A stretch of DNA of 64,000 nt from the NCBI RefSeq assembly GCF_014647795.1, contig NZ_BMPW01000002.1, forward strand, positions 124,001 through 188,000, read 5' to 3'. Below the pieces are notes generated by a model that ran no database searches, was not told the DNA's origin, and was given only the letters and a program-made list of their open reading frames with translations. This stretch comes from Actinoplanes campanulatus (GTDB lineage Bacteria; Actinomycetota; Actinomycetes; Mycobacteriales; Micromonosporaceae). A program made the position numbers and the translations under genes. The first letter of the stretch is position 1; each line of letters starts with the position of its first letter. This document shows, in pieces, positions 16,105 to 25,554 of the stretch.

Positions 16105-17868
16105 TTGAGCAGCGGTACCGGCAACGACGTGCTGGGACGGGGACTGCGGGTGCTCGGGAAAGCGATCCGGGCGGAGCCACGGCTCTTCATCGTCAGCTCG
16201 CTCGGCAGCAGCCTCTTCGGACTTCTCATCGTCGCGAACTCGTACGTCGTCGGGTTTCTGATCGGCCATGTCGTGGCGCCCGCCTTCGCGACACACCGGG
16301 TGAGCGCCGCGGGCCTCGCGTTGGCCGTCGCGGCCCTGCTGGGGATCAGCGCGCTGCGGGTGGCGAGCATCTTCGCCCGCCGGCTCGGGGCCGGGTTCAT
16401 GCAGTTCCGGCTCCAGGCGCGGTACCGGCGAGCGGTGACCCGCCGCTATCTGTCGCTGCCGCCGGAGTGGCATCAGCGGCACGCCACCGGCTCGCTGCTG
16501 TCCAACGCCAGCTCCGACGTCGAGGCGGCGTTCGCGCCGATCGCGCCGCTGCCGTTCGCGGTCGGCACGATCGTGATGCTCGCCGGCGCGATGATCGCGC
16601 TGTTCGTCACCGACTGGGTGCTGGCCATGGTCGGTGTCGCGCTGTTCCCGGCGCTGTTCGCGCTGAACTTCTTCTACTCGCGGCGGATGTCGCCGCGGCA
16701 GATCCACGCCCAGCGGATGCGGGCCAAGGTCGCCACCGTGGCGCACGAGAGCTTCGACGGCGCGCTGGTGGTCAAGACGATGGGCCGGGAGGCCGACGAG
16801 TCGCGCCGGTTCGCCGTCTTCGTCACCGAGCTGCGCGACGGCCTGGTCGCGGTCGGCCGGCTGCGCGGCGTCTTCGACCCGCTGATGGAGAGCCTGCCCA
16901 GCGTCGGCACCCTGGCCGTGCTGGTGCTGGGCACCTGGCGGTTGCAGAACGGCGCGGTCACCGTGTCCGAGGTGATCAGCGTGGCCTTCCTGTTCACGGT
17001 GCTGGCGTTCCCGGTGCGCGCGATCGGGTGGGTGATCGGCGAGCTGCCGCGCAGCGTGGCCGGATGGGACCGGGTCCAGGCGGTGCTGTCGGCGGAGGGC
17101 GATCTTCGGTACGGCGAGGGCGAGCTGCCCGGTGACGGACCGGCCGAGCTGCGGTTCGACCGGGTCGGCTACCGGTACGCCGACGGGCCGCCGGTGCTGT
17201 CCGAGGTGAGCTTCGCCGTACCGGCGGGCCGCACGGTGGCCCTGGTCGGCGCGACCGGTTCCGGTAAGTCGACGATCGCCGCGCTGGCGCTGCGCCTGGT
17301 CGACCCGGACTCCGGCAGCGTGTCCCTCGACCGGGTGAAACTGCCCGATCTGTCGGCGGCCGCGCTGGCCGGGGCGGGCGCGCTGGTGCCGCAGATCCCG
17401 TTCGTGTTCGACGACACGGTCCGCGGCAACGTGTCCCTGGACCGGCCCGGCGTCGGCGACGACGAGGTGTGGGCGGCGCTGCGGCTGGCCCAGGCGGAGC
17501 GGTTCACCGGCGGGCTGCCGGAGCGGCTGGACACCGCGGTCGGCGAGCGCGGCACCTCGCTGTCCGGTGGGCAGCGGCAGCGGCTCACCCTGGCCCGGGC
17601 GCTGGCCGGCCGGCCCCGGCTGCTGGTGCTCGACGACGCCACCAGCGCGGTCGACCCGCGGGTGGAGGCGGCCATCCTCGGCGCGCTCCGGGCGGCGGGG
17701 ACGTCGCTGCTGGTGGTGGCGTACCGGCGGGCCAGCATCGCGCTCGCCGACGAGGTGGTCTACCTGCATCAGGGCCGGGTCGTGGCGACCGGCACGCACC
17801 AGGAGCTGATGGCCACCCAGGAGGGGTACCGGGAACTGGTCACGGCGTACGAGAAGGCGGACATGTGA
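16105..17868 (+). CDS. ABC exporter half-transporter, subunit with degenerate ATP site
   Basis: 587 residues: a six-helix transmembrane domain (about 20-310) and an ABC domain (about 335-585). Walker A GATGSGKS (382-389), Q-loop PQIPFVFDD and signature LSGGQ (486-490) are canonical. However, the residue after the Walker B Asp is Asp511 instead of the catalytic Glu, and the switch His is replaced by Tyr540 (VAYRRAS). This is the pattern of the degenerate-site subunit in heterodimeric exporters. TTG start. Its partner gene follows 73 bases downstream. The substrate (drug, lipid or peptide) is unknown. Confidence 0.93.
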   Translation: MSSGTGNDVLGRGLRVLGKAIRAEPRLFIVSSLGSSLFGLLIVANSYVVGFLIGHVVAPAFATHRVSAAGLALAVAALLGISALRVASIFARRLGAGFMQFRLQARYRRAVTRRYLSLPPEWHQRHATGSLLSNASSDVEAAFAPIAPLPFAVGTIVMLAGAMIALFVTDWVLAMVGVALFPALFALNFFYSRRMSPRQIHAQRMRAKVATVAHESFDGALVVKTMGREADESRRFAVFVTELRDGLVAVGRLRGVFDPLMESLPSVGTLAVLVLGTWRLQNGAVTVSEVISVAFLFTVLAFPVRAIGWVIGELPRSVAGWDRVQAVLSAEGDLRYGEGELPGDGPAELRFDRVGYRYADGPPVLSEVSFAVPAGRTVALVGATGSGKSTIAALALRLVDPDSGSVSLDRVKLPDLSAAALAGAGALVPQIPFVFDDTVRGNVSLDRPGVGDDEVWAALRLAQAERFTGGLPERLDTAVGERGTSLSGGQRQRLTLARALAGRPRLLVLDDATSAVDPRVEAAILGALRAAGTSLLVVAYRRASIALADEVVYLHQGRVVATGTHQELMATQEGYRELVTAYEKADM

Positions 17869-17941
17869 GCGAGCTTGCGAGCGAACCATCGGGCTCAGTC
17901 TTGAACTCATGGCGGCGCCGGAGCGCAGCGGAGGTGACGGC

Positions 17942-19702
17942 ATGAGCGACGTCGGCACTCTTTCCACCCTGCGGCGGGGGCTGGCGCTGTCGCCGGAGCT
18001 GCGGACCGGGCTGGCCGGCACGATCGCGCTGGCGGTGCTCCAGATGGCCGGCCGGGTGTCGGTGCCGGTCGCCGTGCAGCAGTGCATCGACCACGGCATC
18101 AACGGCCCGTCCGGCCCGGACACCCGGCTGGTGCTGGGCTACGTGACGATCACCCTGATGGTGCTGGCCGTGTCGACGTTCTGCGGCTTCCTGATGACCC
18201 GGCGGCTGTTCACGGTCAGCGAGACGGCGCTGGGCGGGCTGCGGTCGCGGACCTTCCGGCACATCCACGACCTGTCGATGTTGCACCAGCAGTCCGAGCG
18301 GCGCGGTTCGATGGTCTCCCGCGTCACCGGCGACGTGGACCAGATCTCGGTGTTCCTCCAGACCGGCGGCGTGCAGCTGATGCTCGCCAGCGGTCAGCTG
18401 ATCGTCTCCTCGGTGGTGATGTTCGCGTACTCGTGGCAGCTCACCCTCGTGGTGCTGCTCGCCTTCGGCCCGGCCGTCGCGGTGATCCGGCTGTTCCAGA
18501 AGCGGCTGGCGTCGGTCTACCGGACGGTCCGCGAGCGCAGCGGCGTGCTGCTCGGCACCGTCGCGGAGAGCGTGGTGGGCGCCACGGTGATCCGCTCGTT
18601 CGGGGTGGCCGGGCGGACCGAGAAGCGCATCGACACCGCCGTGGACGATCTGCGGACCGCCCAGCAGCGGGCCATGCGCACCAGCGTCACCAGCTTCTCC
18701 AGCGGAGAGATCGGCGCCGGCCTGGCCCTGTCCGGGGTGGTCGTCGTCGGCACCCTGCTCGGGGTGGACGGTGACATGACGGTGGGCCGGCTCACTGCGT
18801 TCCTGTTCCTGGTGACGCTCTTCATCCAGCCCGTACAGATCGCCACCGAGCAGCTCAACGAGGCGCAGAACGCGGTGGCCGGCTGGCGGCGCATCCTGGA
18901 CGTGCTGGACGTCGACCCGGACGTGGCCGACCCCGACGACGAGGGTGTGGAACTGCCCGCCGGCCCGCTGTCGGTGCGCTTCCAGGACGTGTCGTTCCGC
19001 TATCCGGGCGGCCCGATCGTGCTCTCCGGCGTGGACCTGGAACTCGGGGCGCGCCGCAAGTACGCGGTGGTCGGCGAGACCGGCAGCGGCAAGACCACCT
19101 TCGCCAAGCTGCTCACCCGGCTGATGGACCCGGCCGAGGGCACGGTCCTGCTCGCCGGGGTGCCGCTGACCGCGGTGCGGTTCTCGTCACTGCGGTCGCG
19201 GGTGGTGATGGTGCCCCAGGACGGATTCCTGTTCGACGCGACGATCGCCGAGAACATCCGGTTCGCCGAGCCCGCGCTCACCGACGGCGAACTGCGGGAG
19301 GCCTTCACGGAACTGGGGCTGGGGGACTGGCTCGCCGGCCTGCCGGCCGGGCTCGACACCCCGGTGGGGGAGCGCGGGGAGGCGCTCAGCGTCGGGGAGC
19401 GCCAGCTCGTCGCGCTGGTCCGGGCGTACGTCGCGGACCCCGACCTACTGGTGCTGGACGAGGCGACGAGCGCCGTCGACCCGGCCACCGAGGTCCGTCT
19501 CCAGCATGCGCTCGACCTGGTGACCCGGGGCCGGACCACGGTCGCCATCGCGCATCGCCTGTCGACGGCCCAGGCCGCCGACGAGGTCATCGTGGTGGAT
19601 GCGGGCCGCGTCGTACAACGCGGCCCGCACTCCGTCCTCCTCACCGAGGAGGATTCGATCTACGCCAAGCTCTACGCCAGCTGGTTGGAACAAACACGCT
19701 GA
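17942..19702 (+). CDS. ABC exporter half-transporter, subunit with the catalytic ATP site
   Basis: 586 residues with the same plan as its upstream partner. Walker A GETGSGKTT (378-386), Walker B LDEATS with Glu507 and switch His538 (AIAHRLST) are intact, but the signature is LSVGE (482-486) instead of LSGGQ. Combined with the partner, the dimer would have one consensus site (this Walker A/B plus the partner LSGGQ) and one degenerate site. ATG 17942 follows GGAGGT. The linker before it contains GAGCGAGCTTGCGAGCG, a short GC repeat. Confidence 0.94.
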   Translation: MSDVGTLSTLRRGLALSPELRTGLAGTIALAVLQMAGRVSVPVAVQQCIDHGINGPSGPDTRLVLGYVTITLMVLAVSTFCGFLMTRRLFTVSETALGGLRSRTFRHIHDLSMLHQQSERRGSMVSRVTGDVDQISVFLQTGGVQLMLASGQLIVSSVVMFAYSWQLTLVVLLAFGPAVAVIRLFQKRLASVYRTVRERSGVLLGTVAESVVGATVIRSFGVAGRTEKRIDTAVDDLRTAQQRAMRTSVTSFSSGEIGAGLALSGVVVVGTLLGVDGDMTVGRLTAFLFLVTLFIQPVQIATEQLNEAQNAVAGWRRILDVLDVDPDVADPDDEGVELPAGPLSVRFQDVSFRYPGGPIVLSGVDLELGARRKYAVVGETGSGKTTFAKLLTRLMDPAEGTVLLAGVPLTAVRFSSLRSRVVMVPQDGFLFDATIAENIRFAEPALTDGELREAFTELGLGDWLAGLPAGLDTPVGERGEALSVGERQLVALVRAYVADPDLLVLDEATSAVDPATEVRLQHALDLVTRGRTTVAIAHRLSTAQAADEVIVVDAGRVVQRGPHSVLLTEEDSIYAKLYASWLEQTR

Positions 19703-19811
19703 CCGGCTTTCGTGGAGCGCCGGTGAGATGAGCACGTCGCCCGCCGCGGCTGCACGGTCTGCGCAGCCGCGGCGAGAGGCCCGCCATTTCAGCGATTCAA
19801 GAGCCTGTTAC

Positions 19812-20420
19812 TTATCGGGCGTAGTACTCGACGACCAGCTGCTCGTCGCAGAGCACCGGGACCTCGGAGCGCTGCGGGGCACGGATCACCGTGGTGCGCA
19901 GCTCCTCGAGAACGGTCGACAGGTACGGCGCGGTCGGGCCGTCGATGTGCGTGCCGGTCGCGGCGATCTGGAACGGCGGCTTCGAGCGGGAGGTCTCCTT
20001 GACCTCGATGACCTGACCCGGCTTGAGCTTGTAGCCGGGGCGGTCCACCTTCTTGCCGTCCACGGTGAAGTGACCGTGCACGACGAGCTGGCGGGCCTGG
20101 TAGATGGTCCGGGTGAAACCGGCGCGGAACACCGTGGCGTCCAGCCGGCGCTCGAGCAGCGTGACCATCGTCTCGCCGGTCTTGCCCTCGGCCTTGTGGG
20201 CGGCGTCGTACGCGGCCCGCATCTGGACCTCGCTGATGTTGTACTGGTGGCGCAGGCGCTGCTTCTCGAGCAGCCGGACCTGGTAGTCCGAGCTCTTACG
20301 CCGGCCACGGCCGTGCACGCCCGGCGGGAACGGGCGCCGCTCGAAGTACTTGACGCACTTACGCGTCAGAGGGATGCCGAGAGCTCGGGAGAGCTTGGCT
20401 TTGGGTCGAGAGTTGTTCAA
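19812..20420 (-). CDS. rpsD: 30S ribosomal protein S4, zinc-ligand-free type
   Basis: 202 residues. The S4 RNA-binding domain is clear: ERRLDATVFRAGFTRTIYQARQLVVHGH (about 95-122), and the C-terminal VLCDEQLVVEYYAR is typical. The N-terminus (NNSRPKAKLSRALGIPLTRKCVKYFERRPFPPG) lacks the four cysteines of the zinc-binding S4 form and resembles the Streptomyces protein. TTG start at 20420 with AGGAG 8 bases upstream. It is isolated from other ribosomal genes and divergent from a DUF2470 gene across iron boxes. Whether it is the only S4 or a paralogue cannot be decided from this window. Confidence 0.95.
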   Translation of the reverse strand: MNNSRPKAKLSRALGIPLTRKCVKYFERRPFPPGVHGRGRRKSSDYQVRLLEKQRLRHQYNISEVQMRAAYDAAHKAEGKTGETMVTLLERRLDATVFRAGFTRTIYQARQLVVHGHFTVDGKKVDRPGYKLKPGQVIEVKETSRSKPPFQIAATGTHIDGPTAPYLSTVLEELRTTVIRAPQRSEVPVLCDEQLVVEYYAR

Positions 20421-20439
20421 CTGCGATCTCCTGTTACGG

Positions 20440-20473
20440 TAAGCCTTGCCTAACTTAGGTAAGCCTAACCGGT
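20440..20473. promoter_or_regulatory. Two overlapping DtxR/IdeR-type iron boxes
   Basis: TTAGGTAAGCCTAACCGGT (20455-20473) matches 15 of 19 positions of the iron box TTAGGTTAGCCTAACCTAA. TAAGCCTTGCCTAACTTAG (20440-20458) matches 13 of 19. The boxes overlap by four bases and fill the space between rpsD and the DUF2470 gene, just before the latter's ribosome site. Iron-dependent repression by an IdeR/DmdR protein is inferred. Confidence 0.7.
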
Positions 20474-20490
20474 GCCCGGAGGTGCTCGTC

Positions 20491-21225
20491 ATGCAACCCA
20501 GTCCCGCCGAGATCGCGCGCACGCTCGCCGCCGGTCACCTGCCCGCCGTCGCCCATATCGCCTGCCGTCCCGGCCCGACTCCGGTCCGGCACGTCACCGA
20601 TGCACAGGGACGCGTGCTTCTGCTAGTGCCTAGCGAGGGTACCCTCGCCGGCGCTCTGCGCCCACAGGAGGGCAACGACGACACCGCCCTGGTACTGGAC
20701 ATCCGGGACGTCCCGCCGATGGCGTCCTCGCCCTCGCTGGGCCGGATCTGGGTCTCCGGCTGGGCCGCCAAACTGTCCGGTGACGACGCCCGTGTCGCCG
20801 CCCTGGACTACGCCGACACCGACGCCTGCGGCGACCTGCTGGACATCGGCGACGGTCAGAGCCTCTACCGGATGGAGGTCGCCGAGGTCCGTCACGAGCG
20901 CAACGACAAGCTCGTCGAGATCGACCCGGACGACTACGCCGAGGCCACCCCGGACCCGCTGCGGACCGTCGAGTTCGACCTGATCGCCGATCTGGCCGAT
21001 CACCACATGGCCGAGATGAGCGACTACGTACGCCGTCAGCTGGGCAAGGCCGCCCGCCCGGGCGACGAGCCCAAGGTCGTACGGATGGACCGTTACGGCT
21101 TCCTGGTCCGGATGGGCGGCCGCAGCGCCCGCCTCGCCTTCCCCCGCCCGGTCACCGACCGGCACGACCTGGCACACCTGCTGCACCCGGTCCTCTGCCG
21201 CCGCTGCTGCGACAGCGCGGCCTGA
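20491..21225 (+). CDS. DUF2470 domain protein, probably iron-regulated
   Basis: 244 residues from ATG 20491 (GGAGGT 7 bases upstream). The C-terminal DUF2470 domain (about 150-240) shows VEFDLIADLADHHMAEMSDYVR, RMDRYGFLVRMG and the end HPVLCRRC. The N-terminal half (VAHIACRPGPTPVRHVTDAQGRVLLLVP) looks like a weak split barrel. DUF2470 is the C-terminal module of haem-handling HugZ-like proteins, so with iron boxes in its promoter a role in haem or iron metabolism is likely but unproven. Cysteines near the C-terminus could bind metal. Confidence 0.85.
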   Translation: MQPSPAEIARTLAAGHLPAVAHIACRPGPTPVRHVTDAQGRVLLLVPSEGTLAGALRPQEGNDDTALVLDIRDVPPMASSPSLGRIWVSGWAAKLSGDDARVAALDYADTDACGDLLDIGDGQSLYRMEVAEVRHERNDKLVEIDPDDYAEATPDPLRTVEFDLIADLADHHMAEMSDYVRRQLGKAARPGDEPKVVRMDRYGFLVRMGGRSARLAFPRPVTDRHDLAHLLHPVLCRRCCDSAA

Positions 21226-21242
21226 GGACCCCCTGATCGAGG

Positions 21243-21329
21243 CGGGCTCCCGCGGCCCAACCTTCTGCCGCCGTCAGGCCGCGGGAGCCCGGCCTCTGCC
21301 CTGCCACCCGGTGCCGCGGGTGGCAGGGC
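21243..21329. terminator. Two consecutive hairpins between convergent genes
   Basis: CGGGCTCCCGCGGC (21243-21256) pairs perfectly with 21278-21291. GCCCTGCCACCC (21298-21309) pairs perfectly with 21318-21329. They lie between the DUF2470 gene and the convergent disordered-protein gene and should terminate both. There are no T-tracts. Confidence 0.75.
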
Positions 21330-21351
21330 CCTTACTCTTCCGCGATTCCCG

Positions 21352-22959
21352 TCACAGGGACAGGATCCGGTCCAGGAATTCCCGGTAGCCGCGCATCGCC
21401 ATCCGCATGCTCTCGGTGTCCGGCGTGCCGGTGCCGCGCAGCGGGTCGAGCTCGTCGCGCTCGGCGAGCAGCACCTCGGTCAGTTCGTTGACCGCGTCGG
21501 TGAGCAGGTCGTGCGCCCGGGTCAAAGCCCGCTCCGGGTCGTCGACGAACTCGGCCTTCACCTCGTGCCACGCCGCCCGGAAGTGCCGGGCCGCGTCCTC
21601 GTCCCAGACGGTCCGGCCGATCACCGGCCGTGACTCCTCGGCGGCCGGTTCCGCGGCCGGCTCCTCCTCTTCCTCACGGGCCCGGCGGCCGGCGCGGCGC
21701 ACCGGCTCGATGTCCTCCAGGCTGGCCGAGCGGCGCGCCGACGGGATCTGCTCCTCGACGACCGTCTCCTCCCGGGCGCGCAGGCCCGGGATGCTCACCG
21801 TGAGGCCGCCCAGGGCGTCACCGAAGGCGTTCGACGGGAACTCCGGCGGGGCGGGCGCGGCCGGGGTGACCGAGGCCACGCCGTACGCCTCCGGCGGCCG
21901 GCCCAGGCTGTAGCCGGACGAGGCGAAGCCGAAGCCGCCGTCGGTGGCCGGCGGCAGGTCCGGGTAGCCGGAGGTGTCCTCCGCCGGCGGCCGGGTGGCC
22001 GGGATCTGCACCTGTGCCGGCGACACCGGGGCGGGCACCGCCGGGTCGGCGGGCTCGGCGCTCTGGCCCTCCGGGCCGCCCGGCTGTCCGGAGACCGGAT
22101 GCAGGGTGCCGGCCGGGTGGTCCGGGGTGAAGTCGGCGACCGTGTACGGGTTCGGCGCGTAGGCCGGCGACACCGGGGCGCCGGAGACCGGCCCGCCCGA
22201 GATCGGCGTGGCCGGCTGCGCGGTGCCGGGAACACTGGCCCAGCCGGCGGCGGGCCGCTGCGGCTCCGCCGGGACCTGGCCCGGCGTCTCCTCGGCCGTC
22301 CCGTCCGCGACCGCGTCGGCGGCCTGCGCGTAGCCGGGCGCCCCTGCCCGTCCGTTCATGTCCTCACGTCCGTTCTCGTCGCTGGGTTCCGCCACCTCGG
22401 CGGCGTCCTGATCGGCGTCGGCGTCCGCCGTCGCCTCGCCGGCCGGCTCCTGGCCGTCCGGGGAGGCCTCGGGCTCCTCGTCGCCGTCCTCCGCCACCGT
22501 CGCGGGATCGTCGCCGTCCCGGCCGCCGAAGAGGAGTCTCCCGGCACGCCCGCCGAGGCCGAAGCCCCCGACGCCCTCGGGCTCGGAGGACTCTACGTCC
22601 TGCGGCGGCTCCGGCTCGTCGTCCGGAGGCACTGAGTGATCAGGATCGCCGTGCCTTTCCCGGGCCGGTGGAGCGGGCGCCGGACGGCCGCCGGTGGACC
22701 CGCTCCGGGCGGCCGCACGGTTCAGCCCGAACGGGTCGGCCGGGCCGCCCGCCGAGGCGATCGGCGCCAGTGGCGGGATGGGACGGCTGCGGAACGTGCC
22801 CAGCTTCGACCCGGTGAGCAGATCGGCCGGCGTCTCCAGAGGCTCGGGCGCGAGGGGCGGCTCCGGGGCCACCGGATCGTCCGTATCCGGTCGAACCTGC
22901 CAGAACCGTGCGAGGCCGGGCGAGGGCCGCGTGTTGTCTTGGCTGGACGTCGGCTCCAT
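21352..22959 (-). CDS. Hypothetical protein: long disordered region plus C-terminal helical domain
   Basis: 535 residues from ATG 22959 (MEPTSSQDN). About 440 residues are Pro/Ala/Gly/Glu-rich and probably disordered, with an acidic block near 170-220. The last 95 residues form a compact predicted helical domain: [41 protein letters not shown], then YREFLDRIL. This resembles a domain common at the C-terminus of uncharacterised actinobacterial proteins. No signal peptide or membrane segment. The frame continues beyond 22959 across hisI, but that part is antisense to hisI and not coding. Function unknown; a scaffold role is possible. Confidence 0.82.
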   Translation of the reverse strand: MEPTSSQDNTRPSPGLARFWQVRPDTDDPVAPEPPLAPEPLETPADLLTGSKLGTFRSRPIPPLAPIASAGGPADPFGLNRAAARSGSTGGRPAPAPPARERHGDPDHSVPPDDEPEPPQDVESSEPEGVGGFGLGGRAGRLLFGGRDGDDPATVAEDGDEEPEASPDGQEPAGEATADADADQDAAEVAEPSDENGREDMNGRAGAPGYAQAADAVADGTAEETPGQVPAEPQRPAAGWASVPGTAQPATPISGGPVSGAPVSPAYAPNPYTVADFTPDHPAGTLHPVSGQPGGPEGQSAEPADPAVPAPVSPAQVQIPATRPPAEDTSGYPDLPPATDGGFGFASSGYSLGRPPEAYGVASVTPAAPAPPEFPSNAFGDALGGLTVSIPGLRAREETVVEEQIPSARRSASLEDIEPVRRAGRRAREEEEEPAAEPAAEESRPVIGRTVWDEDAARHFRAAWHEVKAEFVDDPERALTRAHDLLTDAVNELTEVLLAERDELDPLRGTGTPDTESMRMAMRGYREFLDRILSL

Positions 22960-23145
22960 GGGGTTCACCACTCCCGTCGCGAGGCGGCGCCCGCCGGGAT
23001 TGCCGTATGCCGCTGTGGTGGAGCAGGGCGGGCGCTCCCGGCGACGGTACCGCCCCGGATCGTCCCGCACATCCCCGGTTACCGGATCGTGGGCCCTGGA
23101 GCGGGTCGTTACAGGTTGCGAAGACGATGGGGGAGAATCCAGTCC

Positions 23146-23502
23146 GTGCCCGAAGCTGAGACCATCCTCGACCCGGCGATCGCCGCCCGCCTCAAGCGCA
23201 CCCCCGACGGTCTCGTCGCGGCGATCGTGCAGGAGCACGGCACCGGCGACGTGCTCATGCTCGCCTGGATGGACGACGAGGCGCTGCGCCGCACGCTGAC
23301 CACCGGCCGCGCCACCTACTGGTCGCGCAGCCGTGGGGAGTACTGGGTGAAGGGCGCCACCTCCGGCCACCACCAGCACGTCAAGGGCGTCTCGCTGGAC
23401 TGCGACGGCGACGCGCTGCTGGTCACCGTGGTGCAGACCGGCGCCGCCTGCCACACCGGCACCCACACCTGCTTCACCGACGACCTGTTGGAGGCACAGT
23501 GA
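23146..23502 (+). CDS. hisI: Phosphoribosyl-AMP cyclohydrolase
   Basis: HisI opens the adenine ring of PR-AMP, the third step of histidine synthesis. 118 residues, monofunctional (no HisE domain). [11 protein letters not shown] and [13 protein letters not shown] are family marks. The zinc cysteines are in [14 protein letters not shown] and CHTGTHTCF, and the Asp residues of DCDGD bind magnesium. GTG start with GGGGGAG 9 bases upstream. It sits apart from the other his genes and overlaps trpE by four bases (GTGA), forming a his-trp junction. Confidence 0.95.
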   Translation: MPEAETILDPAIAARLKRTPDGLVAAIVQEHGTGDVLMLAWMDDEALRRTLTTGRATYWSRSRGEYWVKGATSGHHQHVKGVSLDCDGDALLVTVVQTGAACHTGTHTCFTDDLLEAQ

Positions 23503-25007
23503 CCAGCGGAGTGACCGTCCCCGACGAGGCGACTTTCGTCGGCACGAGGCGCCGGGTCGTCCCGGTCACCCGCAAGCTGCTGGCCGACGGCGAGACCCCG
23601 GTGGGCGTCTACCGCAAGCTGGCCGGCGGCCCGGGCACCTTCCTGCTCGAGTCGGCGGAGCAGGGCCTGGCCTGGTCCCGGTACTCGTTCGTCGGAGTGC
23701 GCAGCGCGGCCACCCTGGTCGAGCGGTACGGCCAGGCGGAGTGGCTCGGCACTCCTCCGGACGGCGTACCCCTGGGGGGTGATCCGGTCGTGGCCCTGCG
23801 GGAGACGGTGGCCGCGCTGACCGGTGGCCCGGCCGCCGACGAGGCCCTGCCGCCGCTGACGGGGGGAATGGTCGGCTACCTCGGCTACGACCTGGTCCGC
23901 CGGTTCGAGCGGCTGCCGTCCACCGCGGCCGACGACCTGCGGCTGCCCGAACTCGGCATGATGCTGGCCACCGACCTGGTGGTGCTGGACCATCACGAGG
24001 GCTCGGCGCTGCTGGTGGCCAACGCGGTGCTGCCGGAGGACGCCGACGACGCGGCCCGGCGGGCGGCCTACCACCAGGCGGTCGGCCGGCTGGACGCGAT
24101 GACCACCGCGCTGTCGCGGCCCACGCCGCCGATGGTGTCCACGGTCGAGCGCCGCCCGGCCGGGGAGCCGGTCAGCCGTACCCTTCCGGGGGAGTACCAG
24201 AAGGCGGTCGAGGAGGCCAAGGAGGCGATCCGGGCCGGCGAGTGCTTCCAGATCGTGGTGGCGCAGCGGTTCGAGCGGCCCACCGACGCCGACCCGCTGG
24301 ACGTCTACCGGGTGTTGCGGGCCACCAACCCGAGTCCGTACATGTACCTGCTGCGCTTCGACGACTTCGACATCGTCGGCTCGTCGCCGGAGGCGCATCT
24401 CAAGGTCAGCGCCAACCGGACGGCGTTGCTGCACCCGATCGCCGGCACCCGCTGGCGCGGCGCCACCCCGGAACAGGACGCGGCGCTCGCCGCCGAGCTG
24501 CTGGCCGACCCGAAGGAGCGGTCCGAGCACGTGATGCTGGTCGACCTGGGCCGCAACGACCTGGGCCGGGTGTGCGAGCCGGGCAGCGTCGAGGTGCCGG
24601 AGTTCGCCCGGATCGAGCGGTACAGCCACGTCATGCACATCGTGTCGACCGTGGTCGGGCGGCTGCGCGAGGACCGGTCGGCGTTCGACGCGCTGGCCGC
24701 CACGTTCCCGGCCGGCACCCTGTCCGGGGCTCCGAAGGTCCGGGCCATGGAGATCATCGAGAGCCTGGAGCCGACCCGGCGTGGTCTCTACGGGGGGACG
24801 GTCGGCTACTTCGGCTTCGCCGGGGACATGGACATGGCCATCGCCATCCGGACCGCGCTGATCAAGGACGGGGTGGCGTACGTGGGTGCCGGCGCCGGCA
24901 TCGTGGCCGACTCCGACCCGGCCGCCGAGGAGCAGGAGACCCGCAACAAGGCCGCCGCCGTGCTGGCCGCCATAGCCTCGGCCGAAACCCTGCGCGCCGC
25001 CCGATGA
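23499..25007 (+). CDS. trpE: Anthranilate synthase component I
   Basis: TrpE converts chorismate to anthranilate using ammonia from TrpG. 502 residues, normal length. The LLES motif (FLLESAEQG, about 48-56) is the tryptophan feedback site. The chorismate-binding domain has [33 protein letters not shown] and [20 protein letters not shown] start within the hisI stop. trpG and trpD are not in this window. The downstream membrane protein overlaps by four bases. Confidence 0.97.
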   Translation: MTSGVTVPDEATFVGTRRRVVPVTRKLLADGETPVGVYRKLAGGPGTFLLESAEQGLAWSRYSFVGVRSAATLVERYGQAEWLGTPPDGVPLGGDPVVALRETVAALTGGPAADEALPPLTGGMVGYLGYDLVRRFERLPSTAADDLRLPELGMMLATDLVVLDHHEGSALLVANAVLPEDADDAARRAAYHQAVGRLDAMTTALSRPTPPMVSTVERRPAGEPVSRTLPGEYQKAVEEAKEAIRAGECFQIVVAQRFERPTDADPLDVYRVLRATNPSPYMYLLRFDDFDIVGSSPEAHLKVSANRTALLHPIAGTRWRGATPEQDAALAAELLADPKERSEHVMLVDLGRNDLGRVCEPGSVEVPEFARIERYSHVMHIVSTVVGRLREDRSAFDALAATFPAGTLSGAPKVRAMEIIESLEPTRRGLYGGTVGYFGFAGDMDMAIAIRTALIKDGVAYVGAGAGIVADSDPAAEEQETRNKAAAVLAAIASAETLRAAR

Positions 25008-25546
25008 GCCGTAAGGGTCCGTTCGCTGCGGTCGTGTCCTGCCTGGCCGGGGCCGGTCTCGCGCTCTACGCGGCCACCCGGGTGTGGGCGGTCCAGGTGG
25101 AGCGGCGGCCGGGGCTGTCCGATCTGCGGACCGAGCAGACCGGCGCCGACGTGGAGCCCTGGCTGATCGGCCTGGCCGTGGTGGCGCTCGCCGGGACGGG
25201 CGCGCTGCTGGCCACCCGCGGTGTGGCCCGGCGGCTGCTCGGTGTGCTGCTGATCGGGGCGGCGGCGGGGATCGTGGCGGGCGCCGTGCTGGCCCGGGTC
25301 ACCCTCGATCCCGGCGCGGCCGGGACGGCCGGCTCGATCTGGCCGGTGCTGTGCGTGCTGGGCGGCGCGGCCGTCGGGGTGGGCGGCCTGCTGGCGGCGC
25401 GTCACGGCCATCTCTGGCCGGCCATGTCCGCCCGGTACGAGCGCACCGCGCCCACCGCCGCGGAACCGGTGGACGGAACCCGGGAACTGTGGGATGCCCT
25501 CGATCGGGGGGATGATCCGACCGCGCGCGGCCCGGATCACCCGTAA
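25004..25546 (+). CDS. Trp biosynthesis-associated membrane protein (TIGR02234-like)
   Basis: 180 residues, ATG overlapping the trpE stop. Four hydrophobic helices (about 7-25, 50-66, 74-94, 107-127), with a Trp-containing loop (AATRVWAVQVERRPG) after the first. This architecture, placed directly after trpE in actinobacteria, matches the TIGR02234/Trp_oprn_chp family, whose function is unknown. The C-terminal 45 residues are polar and probably cytoplasmic. Confidence 0.85.
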   Translation: MSRKGPFAAVVSCLAGAGLALYAATRVWAVQVERRPGLSDLRTEQTGADVEPWLIGLAVVALAGTGALLATRGVARRLLGVLLIGAAAGIVAGAVLARVTLDPGAAGTAGSIWPVLCVLGGAAVGVGGLLAARHGHLWPAMSARYERTAPTAAEPVDGTRELWDALDRGDDPTARGPDHP

Positions 25547-25554
25547 GAGTCAGG

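Noticed and set aside
22960-23466. N-terminal extension of the disordered protein frame across hisI
   Set aside because: It is antisense to hisI and part of trpE's upstream region, lacks a start signal, and MEPTSSQDN at 22959 is a natural start.
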